A stretch of DNA of 64,000 nt. Origin: Paracoccus sp. SMMA_5_TC. Lineage in GTDB: Bacteria; Pseudomonadota; Alphaproteobacteria; Rhodobacterales; Rhodobacteraceae. The first letter of the stretch is position 1. Every line of letters starts with the position of its first letter. Both the position numbers and the translations under genes were made by a program. The notes beneath the pieces were generated by a model that had not been told where the DNA came from, did not search any database, and saw only the letters and a list, made by a program, of their open reading frames with translations. Location of the stretch: contig NZ_CP102355.1 in assembly GCF_009696685.2 (NCBI RefSeq), forward strand, positions 496,001 through 560,000, written 5' to 3'. This document shows, piece by piece, positions 36,990 to 46,579 of this stretch.

Positions 36990-39410
36990 TCAGCTGCCGC
37001 GCGGCTTGGCGCGGGTGGTGGGATCGGCCTCGAGCGGGTTTTCCGGCCAGGGGTGTCGCGGATAGCGGCCACGCATGTCCTTGCGCACATCGCCATACCC
37101 CCCCGCCCAGAATCCGGGCAGGTCGGTGGTCACCGCAATCGGCTTGCCGCCCGGCGACAGCATCGAAATGCGCAGCGCCCGGCCGCCGACCACCGGATGC
37201 CGGGCCAGCCCGAACAGTTCCTGCAGCCTGACCTCGATGCCCGGTGTGTCCTGATCGTAGTCGATGGGCACCTTGCGCCCCAGGGGCGTGACGAAATGGG
37301 CCGGCGCCTCGCGGTCCAGCCGCGCCTGCCCGTCCCAGCCCAGCCGCGCGCGCAGCGCCTCGGTCAGGTCCAGCGCCCGCAGATCGGCCAGCGTCCGTGC
37401 CCGGGTCAGCCAGGGTAGCAGCCAATCGGCATCGGCCAGCAGGCTGGCATCATCGACCGGACCCAGTTCGGGCACCAGCGCCATGCGCGCCCGCAGCCGG
37501 GAGGCCGCCGCCGTCCAGGGCAGGCCGACCTGCCGCAGCCCGTCCAGCGCCGCACGCGCCAGCGCCTGCGGGTCCGGATCGTCCAGCCCCCGGTCCGACA
37601 ACACCAGCGCGCCCAGCCGTTCCTGACGCCGGGCCAGCACCCGGCCGTCACGGCGCGACCATTCGACCGTTTCCACCACCGCGATGCGATCGGCGAACAG
37701 GGCGCGCAGATCGGCCTCGGTGACCGGCGCGGCCAGGCGGATGCGCGGCTCGCGCGCGGCGCCGTCGAGATCTGTGGCGACCAGCAGCCTCTCGGCCCCC
37801 ATTGCATCGCCTTCGGCCAGGACCGCGCCCTTGCCGCCCGACAGCACATAGCGCGGCTGATCGCCCTTGCGCCGCAGGCCGATGCGGTCGGGATAGGCCA
37901 GCGCCGCCATGGCGCCCGGCGACAGATCGCCCGCGCCCGGCTGTGCGGCCCGGCCGACCAGCCGGCGCAGGCGCCGCGCCTCGTCCCGGATGCGCTGCAG
38001 GATAGCGTCGTTGACCGGCCAGGGGTGGCGGTCGCGATAGCCTGCCGGATCGCGCAGCGCCGCCAGCCGCAGACCCAGATCCGCCGGCGCCCCGGTCAGG
38101 GGATCGCGGTCGGCCATCAGCGCCGCCAGATCGGCCGCCGCCGCGCCCGCCAGCACCAGCATATGCGCCAGCCGCGGATGCAGCGGCAGCGCCGCCAGCC
38201 GCCGGCCGTGATCGGTGATCCGCCCCGCCGCATCCAGCGCGCCCAGGTCGCGCAAGAGCGCCCGCGCCTCGGCCAGGGCGGCAGCGGGCGGCGGGGTCAG
38301 AAAGGCCAGATCCGCCCCGTCCGAGCCCCAGATCGCCAGTTCCAGCGCCAGCCCGGCCAGGTCGGCCACGGCGATCTCGGGCGGGGCAAAGGGGGGCAGC
38401 GCGCCTTCCTCGGCCCGCGCCCACATCCGATAGCAGATGCCGGCGGCCACCCGACCCGCACGGCCGCGGCGCTGTTCGGCCTCGGCGCGGCTGACGCGTT
38501 CGGTGACCAGCCGCGACATGCCCGAACCGGGGTCGAACCGCGCCCGCCGCGCCCGGCCGGCGTCGACCACCACCCGCACGTCGGGCAGCGTCAGCGAGGT
38601 TTCCGCGATCGCGGTGGCCAGCACCACCCGCCGCCCCGACGAAGGCCGCAGCACCGCGCGCTGCGCCTTGAAATCCATGGCGCCATAAAGCGGCAAGACC
38701 TCGGCCGGCAGGTCCAGCAGGGCCATGACGCGGCGGATCTCGCCCTCGCCCGGCAGGAACACCAGGATGGTGCCGCCCAGATCGCGGGTCGCGGCCTCGG
38801 CCTCGGTCACCAGACGCGCGGCCTCGGGGACAAGGCGGCTGCCGGCGGGCAGCGGCCGGTCCAGCCAGCGGGTTTCGACCGGAAAGGCGCGGCCCTGCGA
38901 CCGGATCACCGGCGCATCATCCATCAACGCCGCCACAGGTTCCGCATCCAGCGTGGCCGACATCACCAGCACCGCCAGATCGGGCCGCAGCGCCAGGCGC
39001 GCCTCCCACAGCAGCGCGAGGCCCAGATCGGCGTTCAGGCTGCGTTCGTGAAATTCGTCGAGGATCACGCAACCGACCTCGTCCAGCGCCGGGTCCGATT
39101 GCAGCATCCGCGTCAGGATGCCCTCGGTCACCACCTCGATGCGGCGACCGGGCACCGAATCGCCGCGGATGCGATAGCCGATGCTGTCGCCCAAGGCCTC
39201 GCCCAGGGTTTCGGCCATACGCTCGGCGGCGGCGCGGGCGGCCAGGCGGCGCGGCTCGAGCATCAGGATGCGGCCTTGGATCACCTCCAGCAGCGCCAGC
39301 GGCACGCGCGTGGTCTTGCCCGCGCCCGGCGGCGCCACCAGCACCGCGCGGCCGTGCCGGGCCAGCGCGGTCGTCAGGTCGGGCAGCACGTCGTCGATGG
39401 GCAGGCGCAT
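36990..39410 (-). CDS. hrpB: ATP-dependent helicase HrpB
   Basis: This 806-residue DEAH-family helicase has Walker A APPGAGKTT near residue 27, the HrpB-specific DEFH in place of DEAH (ILDEFHERSL), VMSATLD, the helicase C region with SEATIAETSLT-like ATAIAETSLTLPDV and QRRGRAGR, then the HrpB C-terminal domain. The role of HrpB is poorly known; it is thought to act on RNA. I chose the ATG at 39410, since sequence upstream is not family-like. It is monocistronic and divergent from the ycjX-type gene over 156 bases. Confidence 0.94.
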   Translation of the reverse strand: MRLPIDDVLPDLTTALARHGRAVLVAPPGAGKTTRVPLALLEVIQGRILMLEPRRLAARAAAERMAETLGEALGDSIGYRIRGDSVPGRRIEVVTEGILTRMLQSDPALDEVGCVILDEFHERSLNADLGLALLWEARLALRPDLAVLVMSATLDAEPVAALMDDAPVIRSQGRAFPVETRWLDRPLPAGSRLVPEAARLVTEAEAATRDLGGTILVFLPGEGEIRRVMALLDLPAEVLPLYGAMDFKAQRAVLRPSSGRRVVLATAIAETSLTLPDVRVVVDAGRARRARFDPGSGMSRLVTERVSRAEAEQRRGRAGRVAAGICYRMWARAEEGALPPFAPPEIAVADLAGLALELAIWGSDGADLAFLTPPPAAALAEARALLRDLGALDAAGRITDHGRRLAALPLHPRLAHMLVLAGAAAADLAALMADRDPLTGAPADLGLRLAALRDPAGYRDRHPWPVNDAILQRIRDEARRLRRLVGRAAQPGAGDLSPGAMAALAYPDRIGLRRKGDQPRYVLSGGKGAVLAEGDAMGAERLLVATDLDGAAREPRIRLAAPVTEADLRALFADRIAVVETVEWSRRDGRVLARRQERLGALVLSDRGLDDPDPQALARAALDGLRQVGLPWTAAASRLRARMALVPELGPVDDASLLADADWLLPWLTRARTLADLRALDLTEALRARLGWDGQARLDREAPAHFVTPLGRKVPIDYDQDTPGIEVRLQELFGLARHPVVGGRALRISMLSPGGKPIAVTTDLPGFWAGGYGDVRKDMRGRYPRHPWPENPLEADPTTRAKPRGS

Positions 39411-39566
39411 GGCTGCCTTATGGCAAAGCCGCCCGCCCGCGAAAAGGCCCGGGCGCACAGCAATGCAACCAAGCGCCGCGACCGGTTGTTGTCCCGGGCC
39501 GGCACCGTCACTACACAGGACCGGCTGGCGCACATATCTTGACCCCGCAACAACGCCGGAGACGTG

Positions 39567-40934
39567 ATGGGTATCGCTGACGATCTGATGCAGGGGCTGG
39601 GCCTCGGCGATCCGGTGCTGCGGCTGGGGGTGACGGGACTGTCGCGCGCCGGCAAGACGGTGTTCATCACCTCGCTGGTGGCCAATCTGCTGGACCGGGG
39701 TCGGATGGCGGCGCTGAGGGCGGCCGCCGACGGATCGCTGAAGGCGGCCTGGCTGCAACCGCAGCCCGACGATACCGTGCCGCGATTCGACTATGAACGC
39801 CATCTGGCGGCGATGACCGGACCCGACCCGCATTGGCCCGAGGGCACGCGCCATGTCAGCCAGCTGCGGCTGTCGCTGCGCGTGCAGCCGCGCGGCATGA
39901 TCGCCGGCTGGCGCGGCACCCAGGTGCTGCATCTCGACATCGTCGATTATCCCGGCGAATGGCTGCTGGACCTGCGGCTGATGGACCGCGATTTCGACCT
40001 GTGGTCGCAAGAGGTGCTGGACCGGATGGTCGGCCGCCCCGGCGCGGACGGGTTTCGCGCCGCCCTGGCCGCGACCGATCCGGCGCGCTTCGATGAAACC
40101 GCCGCCCAGGCGCTGGCGGGCGCCTATACCCGGCATCTGCACCTGTCGCGCGAGGCGGGCTGGTCCGATTGCACGCCCGGGCGCTTCCTGATGCCGGGCG
40201 AACTGGACGGATCGCCGGCGCTGACCTTTACCCCCCTGCCGCACGAGATGCGCGACAGCGTCCTGGGGCGGGAATTCGCCCGCCGCTTCGGCGCCTACAA
40301 ATCGCGGGTGGTGCGGCCGTTCTTTCGTGAACATTTCGCCCGCATCGACCGGCAGGTGGTGCTGATGGACGTGCTGGGGGCGATCCATGCCGGTCCGCAG
40401 GCGGTCGAGGACATGCGCCGCGCGATGGCCGATGTGCTGACCGCCTTTCGCCCCGGCCGGGCCGGCTGGCTGGCGCAGCTGCTGGGCACCCGTCGGGTCG
40501 AGCGCATCCTGTTCGCCGCCACCAAGGCCGACCACCTGCATCACCTGCAGCATCCGCGCCTGACCGCGATCACCGCCGCCATGCTGCGCGAGGCGCGGGA
40601 CCGCGCCGATTTTTCCGGCGCCCGGACCGAAGCCATGTCCATCGCCGCCCTGCGCACCACGACCGAGGAGATGATCCGCCAGGACGGCGAGGACCTGCCG
40701 GCGGTGCGCGGCACGCTGCTGGACGGCCGCCAGGCCGCCTTTTATCCGGGCGAGCTGCCGGCCAACCCAGCCGAGCTGCTGGTGCCCGCCAGCCAGGGCG
40801 CGCAACGCTGGCTGGACGGCGATTATGCGGTGATGAGCTTTGCCCCGGCGCCCAACACCTTGCGTCCCGGCGACGGGCCGCCGCACATCCGGCTGGACCG
40901 CGCGGCGGAATTCCTGATCGGGGATCGGATCTGA
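39567..40934 (+). CDS. ycjX: YcjX-family P-loop GTPase
   Basis: This 455-residue protein matches the YcjX/DUF463 family. The P-loop GLSRAGKT is at 24-31, and the switch-like DIVDYPGEWLLDL follows. Other family features are TTxxAT-like FAATKADHLHH and QPRGMIAGWRG. In enterobacteria ycjX lies beside the phage-shock genes and is stress-induced; its molecular role is undefined. I prefer the ATG at 39567 over the GTG three bases earlier because GGAG lies at a better distance. It is followed after 13 bases by its YcjF-type partner. Confidence 0.9.
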   Translation: MGIADDLMQGLGLGDPVLRLGVTGLSRAGKTVFITSLVANLLDRGRMAALRAAADGSLKAAWLQPQPDDTVPRFDYERHLAAMTGPDPHWPEGTRHVSQLRLSLRVQPRGMIAGWRGTQVLHLDIVDYPGEWLLDLRLMDRDFDLWSQEVLDRMVGRPGADGFRAALAATDPARFDETAAQALAGAYTRHLHLSREAGWSDCTPGRFLMPGELDGSPALTFTPLPHEMRDSVLGREFARRFGAYKSRVVRPFFREHFARIDRQVVLMDVLGAIHAGPQAVEDMRRAMADVLTAFRPGRAGWLAQLLGTRRVERILFAATKADHLHHLQHPRLTAITAAMLREARDRADFSGARTEAMSIAALRTTTEEMIRQDGEDLPAVRGTLLDGRQAAFYPGELPANPAELLVPASQGAQRWLDGDYAVMSFAPAPNTLRPGDGPPHIRLDRAAEFLIGDRI

Positions 40935-40947
40935 TGGGGGAGATGTG

Positions 40948-42069
40948 ATGACCGAACCTCCGAAGCGGCGCGGACCCTTGCTGGTCGAGATGTCGGGCGG
41001 CGATGCCCGGCCCGCGCCAGATACCGGCGCCCCCGCGCCAGACCCGACCCCGGACGGCGACCGGCGCGACCGCCGTGCGCCGCGGGCCGAATGGCAGGCG
41101 GGGTCGGCGCCCCCCTCGCCCGCCGATGCCCCGGCGATCGAGGACGGCCCGCCGCTGCTGCCGCAGCCGCGCAGCATGCAGATGGTGTCGCGGCTGATGG
41201 GGGCGGGCCCCTCGCGGCTGACGCGGTTCTTCATCAACAGCGGGGTGGCGCTGTTCACATTCCTGCTGTCGGTGGCGGCGCTGAACTATCTGACCGATCT
41301 GTTGAACCGCTATCCGCTGCTGGGCTGGATCGGCATCGGGCTGATGGCGCTGTTCAGCCTGGCCGCGCTGGCGATGGCCTGGCGCGAATATCGCGCCTGG
41401 GCACGCTTTGCCGCCATCGACGGCATCAACCGTGCCGCCGGGCAGGCGTTGGCGACCGGCGATGTCCGCGCCGCGCAGCAGGTGGTGGACCGGCTCGAGG
41501 CGCTCTATCGCGGCCGGCCCGAACTGGAATGGGGTCTGACCCGCCTGCGCGAGGGCAAGGCCCAGGCCTATGACGCCGACACCCTGATCGCCCTGGCCGA
41601 GACGCAGCTGCTGGCCAGCCTGGATCAGCAGGCCCGGCGCGAGATCGAGGCGGCGGCGCGCACGGTGGCGGCAGCGACGGCGCTGATCCCGCTGGCGCTG
41701 GCCGATGTGATCGCCGCGCTGGCAGCCAATCTGCGCATGATCCGGCGCATGGCGGAAATCTATGGCGGGCGGGCCGGCGCGGTCGGCGGCTGGCGGCTGG
41801 CGCGCACGGTGATGACGCATCTGGTCGCCACCGGCGCGGTGGCCGCCGGCGACGATCTGGTCCATACCGTCGCCGGCGGCGGCATCCTGGCGCGGGTCTC
41901 GAAGCGTTTCGGCGAAGGCGTGGTCAATGGCGCGCTGACCGCCCGCGTCGGCATCGCCGCGATGGAGGTCTGCCGGCCGCTGCCCTTCCTGCACCAGCCC
42001 CGGCCCAAGGTCGGCAACCTGATCGCCCGCGGCCTCAAGGGCCTGTTCGGCGAGGATGATCCGCGCTGA
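40948..42069 (+). CDS. ycjF: YcjF-family membrane protein (TIGR01620/DUF697)
   Basis: This 373-residue protein has a long Pro/Ala-rich cytoplasmic N-terminus (1-90), two close helices (about 96-118 and 124-144), and a C-terminal DUF697-like helical domain with a hydrophobic segment (TVAAATALIPLALADVIAAL). YcjF and YcjX normally occur as neighbours, as here (13-base gap, GGGGGA ribosome binding site). Function is unknown; joint conservation suggests a membrane-bound GTPase complex that senses envelope stress. The gene is followed 45 bases later by PBP1C. Confidence 0.9.
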   Translation: MTEPPKRRGPLLVEMSGGDARPAPDTGAPAPDPTPDGDRRDRRAPRAEWQAGSAPPSPADAPAIEDGPPLLPQPRSMQMVSRLMGAGPSRLTRFFINSGVALFTFLLSVAALNYLTDLLNRYPLLGWIGIGLMALFSLAALAMAWREYRAWARFAAIDGINRAAGQALATGDVRAAQQVVDRLEALYRGRPELEWGLTRLREGKAQAYDADTLIALAETQLLASLDQQARREIEAAARTVAAATALIPLALADVIAALAANLRMIRRMAEIYGGRAGAVGGWRLARTVMTHLVATGAVAAGDDLVHTVAGGGILARVSKRFGEGVVNGALTARVGIAAMEVCRPLPFLHQPRPKVGNLIARGLKGLFGEDDPR

Positions 42070-42114
42070 GCACAGCCGGTTCCGCCGCGCCGGGCGATGG
42101 CGTAAGACAGGGGC

Positions 42115-44166
42115 ATGAGCCCGCGCCGCCTTGCCCTGTCGCTGATGACCGCCGTCCTGGTCCTGGGGATCGGGGCCGGGGCGCGCGACCGGCTGGACGA
42201 CTGGATCGCGGCCACCCCCCTGCCCCGGCTGCAAGTCGCGGTCGGCGCCGAGGTGCTGGCCCGCGACGGCAGCCTGCTGCGCGCCTTTCAGGTCGCCGAC
42301 GGCCGCTGGCGGCTGGATGCCGGACCGGTCGACCCGCTGTTTCTGGACATGCTGATCCTGTGGGAGGATCGACGTTTTGCCCGCCACCCCGGCATTGATG
42401 CCCGCGCGCTTGTCCGGGCCGGCTGGCAGGCGCTGCGGCATCGCCGGGTGGTCTCGGGCGGCTCGACGCTGACCATGCAGGTGGCGCGCCTGCTCGAGGA
42501 AGGGCCGACCGGTCAGTGGCAGGGCAAGGCCCGGCAGATGCGGCTGGCGCTGGCGCTGGAGCGGCGGCTGAGCAAGGCGCAGATTCTCGACCTGTATCTG
42601 CGCCTTGCCCCCTATGGCGGCAATGTCGAGGGTATCCGCGCCGCCAGCCTGCAATGGTTCGGACAAGAGCCGCGCCGATTGTCGCCCGCGCAGGCGGCGC
42701 TGCTGGTGGCGCTGCCACAGGCCCCCGAATCGCGCCGGCCCGATCGTCACCCGGCGGCCGCGCAGGCGGCCCGCGACCGGGTTCTGGCGCGGGCGGCGGC
42801 CGCCGGGCTGATCCCTGCGGCCGAGGCGCGCGCGGCCATGGCCGAGCCGGTGCCGCGCCAGCGCCGCGCCTTGCCCGCGCTGGCCCCGCTGTTGGCGGCG
42901 CGGCTGCTGCGCGAACACCCCGGCGCCACCCGCATCGAAACCACCATCGACGCGCGACTGCAACGCCGCGCCCAGGATCTGGCCGCGCGCATCGCCCAGA
43001 GCGCCGGGCGGCGGCTGTCGGCGGCTGTGCTGCTGGCCGATCACCGCAGCGGCGAAATCCTGGCCGAGGTCGGGGCGGCGGACTGGACCGACAGCGCCTC
43101 GGCCGGATTCGTGGACATGACGCGGGCCTGGCGATCGCCCGGCTCGACGCTGAAACCCTTTGTCTATGGATTGGCCTTCGACCAGGGCCTGGCGCATCCC
43201 GAAACCCTGATCGAGGATCGACCCACCGCCTTCGGCCGCTGGCAGCCGCAGAATTTCGACCGCCATTTTCGCGGCACCGTCTCGCTGCGCAATGCCCTGA
43301 TCTGGTCGCTGAACATTCCCGTGGTCAAGCTGGCCCAGGCCCTGGGGCCGAACCGCATCGCCCAGACGCTGGAACGCGGCGGCATCGCGCTGCGCCTGCC
43401 CGGGCAACGGCCGGGGCTCGCCGTGGTGCTGGGCGGCACCGGGGCAACCCTGCAAGGGCTGGCCCAGGGCTATGGCGCGCTGGCCCGCGGCGGGCATGGC
43501 ATCACCCTGTCGGCGCTGCCCGGCGCCGCCCGGCCTTTGCCCGCGGCGATGTTCGGGCCGGTGGCCGCCTGGCAGGTCGGCCACATCCTGGCGCAGAACC
43601 CGGCGCCACAGGGCGCACGCCAGCGGCCCCTGGCCTACAAGACCGGCACCTCCTACGGGCACCGCGACGCGCTGGCCCTGGGCTATGACGGCGCGCATGT
43701 CGGCGCGGTGTGGCTGGGCCGGCCCGACGGCACCCCGGTGCCGGGCGCCTTCGGTGGCGATCTGGCCGCGCCGCTGCTGTTCGACCTGTTCGACATGGTG
43801 CCGCCCGCGTCGCTGCCCCCGCCGCCGCCGCAAACCCTGACCCTGCCCAACAGCGCCCTGCCGCTGCCGCTGCGCCGCTTTGCCGCGCCGGGCCAGGTCA
43901 GCGCGCTGGCGCGCCAGGCGCAGACCGCCGAACCGCTGGCGCTGGTCTATCCCCCCGACGGCGCCGAGATCGCCGCCCAGGGCCCGGTGATCGCCAAGGC
44001 GCGCGGCGGGCGCGGACCCTGGACCTTTCTGCTGAACGGCGTGCCGGCGGCGCTGGCGCAGCCGCGGCCCCAAGCCAGCCTGCCCCACCCAGGCCCCGGC
44101 TTTGCCGAGGTGACGGTGCTGGATGCCGACGGCGCCGCGGCCAGTGCGGCAATCCGGCTGCATTAG
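42115..44166 (+). CDS. pbpC: Penicillin-binding protein 1C
   Basis: This 683-residue bifunctional peptidoglycan synthase has one N-terminal helix (about 7-23), a glycosyltransferase domain with Glu84 in LWEDRRFARHPG and GGSTLTMQ (115-122), and a transpeptidase domain with SxxK Ser344-Lys347 (SPGSTLKPF), SLN at 398-400 and KTG at 509-511. A C-terminal BiPBP_C domain closes the protein (about 600-683). PBP1C is usually linked to an alpha2-macroglobulin gene in enterobacteria; that gene is absent here. Its neighbours are ycjX and ycjF. Confidence 0.94.
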   Translation: MSPRRLALSLMTAVLVLGIGAGARDRLDDWIAATPLPRLQVAVGAEVLARDGSLLRAFQVADGRWRLDAGPVDPLFLDMLILWEDRRFARHPGIDARALVRAGWQALRHRRVVSGGSTLTMQVARLLEEGPTGQWQGKARQMRLALALERRLSKAQILDLYLRLAPYGGNVEGIRAASLQWFGQEPRRLSPAQAALLVALPQAPESRRPDRHPAAAQAARDRVLARAAAAGLIPAAEARAAMAEPVPRQRRALPALAPLLAARLLREHPGATRIETTIDARLQRRAQDLAARIAQSAGRRLSAAVLLADHRSGEILAEVGAADWTDSASAGFVDMTRAWRSPGSTLKPFVYGLAFDQGLAHPETLIEDRPTAFGRWQPQNFDRHFRGTVSLRNALIWSLNIPVVKLAQALGPNRIAQTLERGGIALRLPGQRPGLAVVLGGTGATLQGLAQGYGALARGGHGITLSALPGAARPLPAAMFGPVAAWQVGHILAQNPAPQGARQRPLAYKTGTSYGHRDALALGYDGAHVGAVWLGRPDGTPVPGAFGGDLAAPLLFDLFDMVPPASLPPPPPQTLTLPNSALPLPLRRFAAPGQVSALARQAQTAEPLALVYPPDGAEIAAQGPVIAKARGGRGPWTFLLNGVPAALAQPRPQASLPHPGPGFAEVTVLDADGAAASAAIRLH

Positions 44167-44232
44167 GGTTTTTTGCGCGGATCTGATTCCGTTGGGCTTT
44201 CATTGCCGGCGATTTGCGACATATTCGCAGCT

Positions 44233-44664
44233 ATGCTGCGGATCAACGACACCCTGACCATAGCCGATTGGGAACTGTCCGAACAGTTCACCCGGTCGCA
44301 GGGCCCGGGCGGACAAAACGTGAACAAGGTCGAAACCGCGGTCGAGCTGCGCTTCGAGGCAGAGCGCTCGCCGCATCTGCCGGAACCGGTCAAGGCGCGG
44401 CTGAAACGGCTGGCGGGGCGACGCTGGACGCAGGATGGCGCGCTGCTGATCCGGGCCGAGGACACCCGCAGCCAGGCACGCAACCGCGAACTGGCGCGGG
44501 AACGGCTGGCCGAGCTGATCCGCCAGGCGCTGGTGGCGCCGCGCAAACGCATCGCCACCCGCCCCACCCTGGGCAGCCAGCGCCGCCGCCTGGCCGGAAA
44601 GACCCAGCGGGGCGTGGTGAAATCGCTGCGCGGCCGCGTTCGCGACCCCGAGGACGGCGCATGA
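44233..44664 (+). CDS. arfB: Alternative ribosome-rescue factor ArfB (YaeJ)
   Basis: This 143-residue peptidyl-tRNA hydrolase releases stalled ribosomes lacking a stop codon. It has the GGQ motif (GPGGQNVNK, Gly26-Gly27-Gln28) and a C-terminal basic tail (RKRIATRPT, then SQRRRLAGKTQRG) that enters the empty mRNA channel. I chose the ATG at 44233, which begins the family N-terminus. It backs up the trans-translation factor smpB found about 3.7 kb away. Its stop overlaps the NUDIX start (ATGA). Confidence 0.94.
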   Translation: MLRINDTLTIADWELSEQFTRSQGPGGQNVNKVETAVELRFEAERSPHLPEPVKARLKRLAGRRWTQDGALLIRAEDTRSQARNRELARERLAELIRQALVAPRKRIATRPTLGSQRRRLAGKTQRGVVKSLRGRVRDPEDGA

Positions 44665-45122
44665 TCGCCGCCTTCCGCGACCAGCTTGGCCGGCTGCTGG
44701 GCCGCCGCCCGCCCGAGATGCAGGTGGCCGCGCTGTGCCGCAACCCGGCGACGGGCGATGTGCTGCTGATCACCAGTCGCGGCACCGGGCGCTGGGTGCT
44801 GCCAAAGGGCTGGCCCATGCCGGGGCGCAGCCTGGCCGATGCCGCCCTGCAAGAGGCCTGGGAAGAGGCCGGCGTCCGCGGTCGCGTGCGGCAGGACGAA
44901 ATCGGCCGCTATCATTACGACAAGGTCCAGGACCGTGGCTTTGCCATCCCGGTCGAGGTGCGGATCTTTGCCGTCGATGTTGACTCGCTGGGTCAGGATT
45001 TCCGCGAAGCGGCCGAACGCAGTCGACGCTGGTTTCCCCCCGATGAGGCCGCGAAGCTGGTCGCCGAAAGCGGCTTGCAGCAATTGCTGCGCAGCCTGCC
45101 CGCCGGGCAAGGCCAGGCTTGA
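44661..45122 (+). CDS. NUDIX hydrolase
   Basis: This 153-residue protein carries a NUDIX box running from the Gly of KGWPMPGRSLADA to QEAWEEAGV. Two positions differ from the consensus, Arg for the first Glu and Gln for Arg, while the metal-binding EExG part is intact. It resembles alphaproteobacterial DIPP-like NUDIX enzymes that act on diphosphoinositol- or dinucleoside-polyphosphates. The substrate is unknown. It is translationally coupled to arfB and ends nine bases before the phosphate permease gene. Confidence 0.87.
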   Translation: MIAAFRDQLGRLLGRRPPEMQVAALCRNPATGDVLLITSRGTGRWVLPKGWPMPGRSLADAALQEAWEEAGVRGRVRQDEIGRYHYDKVQDRGFAIPVEVRIFAVDVDSLGQDFREAAERSRRWFPPDEAAKLVAESGLQQLLRSLPAGQGQA

Positions 45123-45131
45123 GGCCGGATC

Positions 45132-46577
45132 ATGGCGCGCGACCCCTACAGCTTCAGAACCCTCGACAAGGATCTGCGCCGCATGACCCTTGCGGAACAT
45201 GCGACGCTGCACTCGACGCGCCCGGTGCTGCGCCTTGGGATCGCGCTGATCTTCATGGCGGCCGCCGGATACGGTGCCAGCGCGGTCTTTGTCGGACAGC
45301 CGACTTTCGGCATCCTTGCCGCGACGGTGGCGGTTGCCGCCTATCTGGCGCTGTCGATCGGGGCCAATGACGTCTCGAACGCGCTCAGCCCCGCCGTCGG
45401 TGCCGGCGCCATCGGCATGACCGCCGGCCTGTGCCTGGTCGCCAGCATGGAGGTCTTGGGCGCAGTGATCGCTGGTCAGGCCGTCACCCGCACCCTGACC
45501 CAGGGTCTGGTCGGCGATGCCCTGGGCCAGGGCGAGGCGACGGCGCGGATGATGCTGGCGGCGCTGATGGCCGCGGGCGGGTTCATCACCCTGGCCACCT
45601 GGCTCGATGCCCCCGTCAGCACCACCCATTCGGTGGTGGGCGCAATTGCCGGCGCCAGCCTTGCCAGTTTCGGGGTGCAGGCGGTGAACTGGCCTGCGCT
45701 TGGGCTGATCGCGGTGGGCTGGATTGCCTCGCCGCTGATTTCGGGGACGCTGGCCGCACTGCTGCTGGCGGCGCTGCGCCGGCTGGTGATGCAGAGGCCA
45801 GATCGCGTCGCGGCCGCGCGAATCTGGCTGCCGGCGATGGTGGCGCTGGCCGGCGCGATGCTGGGCGCGGTCGGCGCCCTGGCCTGGCATGACCTGCAAC
45901 CCGGCCGCATCGTCACCATCGCCCTGGTGGCGGCCCTGGCCGGGGGCATCTATGCCAGGCTGAGGCTTGATCGGGACATTCGTGCCAATCGCGGCGAAAA
46001 ACTGGCGGTCAAGCGGCTGCTGGCGGTGCCGCTGGTGGCGGCGGCGGCGGTGATGGGATTTGCCCATGGTGCCAACGACACCTCGAACGTGGCAGCGCCA
46101 CTGGGCATCGTTCTGGACAGCCTGTCGACCCGTGGCGCCCCGCTGGAGGAAGGTCGCCTGGGGCTGCTGCTGGGAGGATGCGGTATCGCGCTGGGGGTGC
46201 TGCTGTTCGGCCGGCGTCTGGTGCATATGGTGGGCAGCAAGATCACACGCCTGAACCCTGCGCGGGGGCTGTGCGTGGCCATGGCCACCGCCACCACCGT
46301 GCTGGGCTTCTCGGCCCTGGGCCTGCCGGTATCGACCACCCATATCGCCGTGGGCGGCGTCTTTGGCATCGGCTTTTACCGCGAATGGCTGGGCCGACGT
46401 CAGGCCCAGCCCCAGGACGAGGACGAAGATGTCTCCCTGCCCGCCGAGGAACGTCGCCGCCGTCATCTGGTGCGGCGGTCCTACATGCGGATGATTCTTG
46501 GCGCCTGGCTGGTCACCGTTCCTGCCGCCGCCGCGCTGGCGGCGCTGCTGGTTTGGATCAGCGGGATCCCGGCTTAG
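45132..46577 (+). CDS. pit: Inorganic phosphate transporter, Pit family
   Basis: This 481-residue membrane protein has about ten helices and both duplicated family signatures: [18 protein letters not shown] near residue 77 and [18 protein letters not shown] in the second half, each followed later by a PVSTTH motif. It would be a low-affinity proton-coupled phosphate symporter. N-terminal and C-terminal cytoplasmic segments are longer than usual and charged ([20 protein letters not shown] split over the last helix approach). No phoU-like partner is adjacent. Confidence 0.92.
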   Translation: MARDPYSFRTLDKDLRRMTLAEHATLHSTRPVLRLGIALIFMAAAGYGASAVFVGQPTFGILAATVAVAAYLALSIGANDVSNALSPAVGAGAIGMTAGLCLVASMEVLGAVIAGQAVTRTLTQGLVGDALGQGEATARMMLAALMAAGGFITLATWLDAPVSTTHSVVGAIAGASLASFGVQAVNWPALGLIAVGWIASPLISGTLAALLLAALRRLVMQRPDRVAAARIWLPAMVALAGAMLGAVGALAWHDLQPGRIVTIALVAALAGGIYARLRLDRDIRANRGEKLAVKRLLAVPLVAAAAVMGFAHGANDTSNVAAPLGIVLDSLSTRGAPLEEGRLGLLLGGCGIALGVLLFGRRLVHMVGSKITRLNPARGLCVAMATATTVLGFSALGLPVSTTHIAVGGVFGIGFYREWLGRRQAQPQDEDEDVSLPAEERRRRHLVRRSYMRMILGAWLVTVPAAAALAALLVWISGIPA

Positions 46578-46579
46578 GC

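Noticed and set aside
40570..44163. A minus-strand open frame of 1197 codons opposite ycjF and pbpC
   Set aside because: His/Gln/Arg/Gly-rich shadow; the plus-strand genes carry complete catalytic motifs and ribosome binding sites.
44163..46466. A minus-strand open frame of 767 codons opposite arfB, NUDIX and pit
   Set aside because: Same shadow composition; the plus strand encodes three coupled genes with family signatures.
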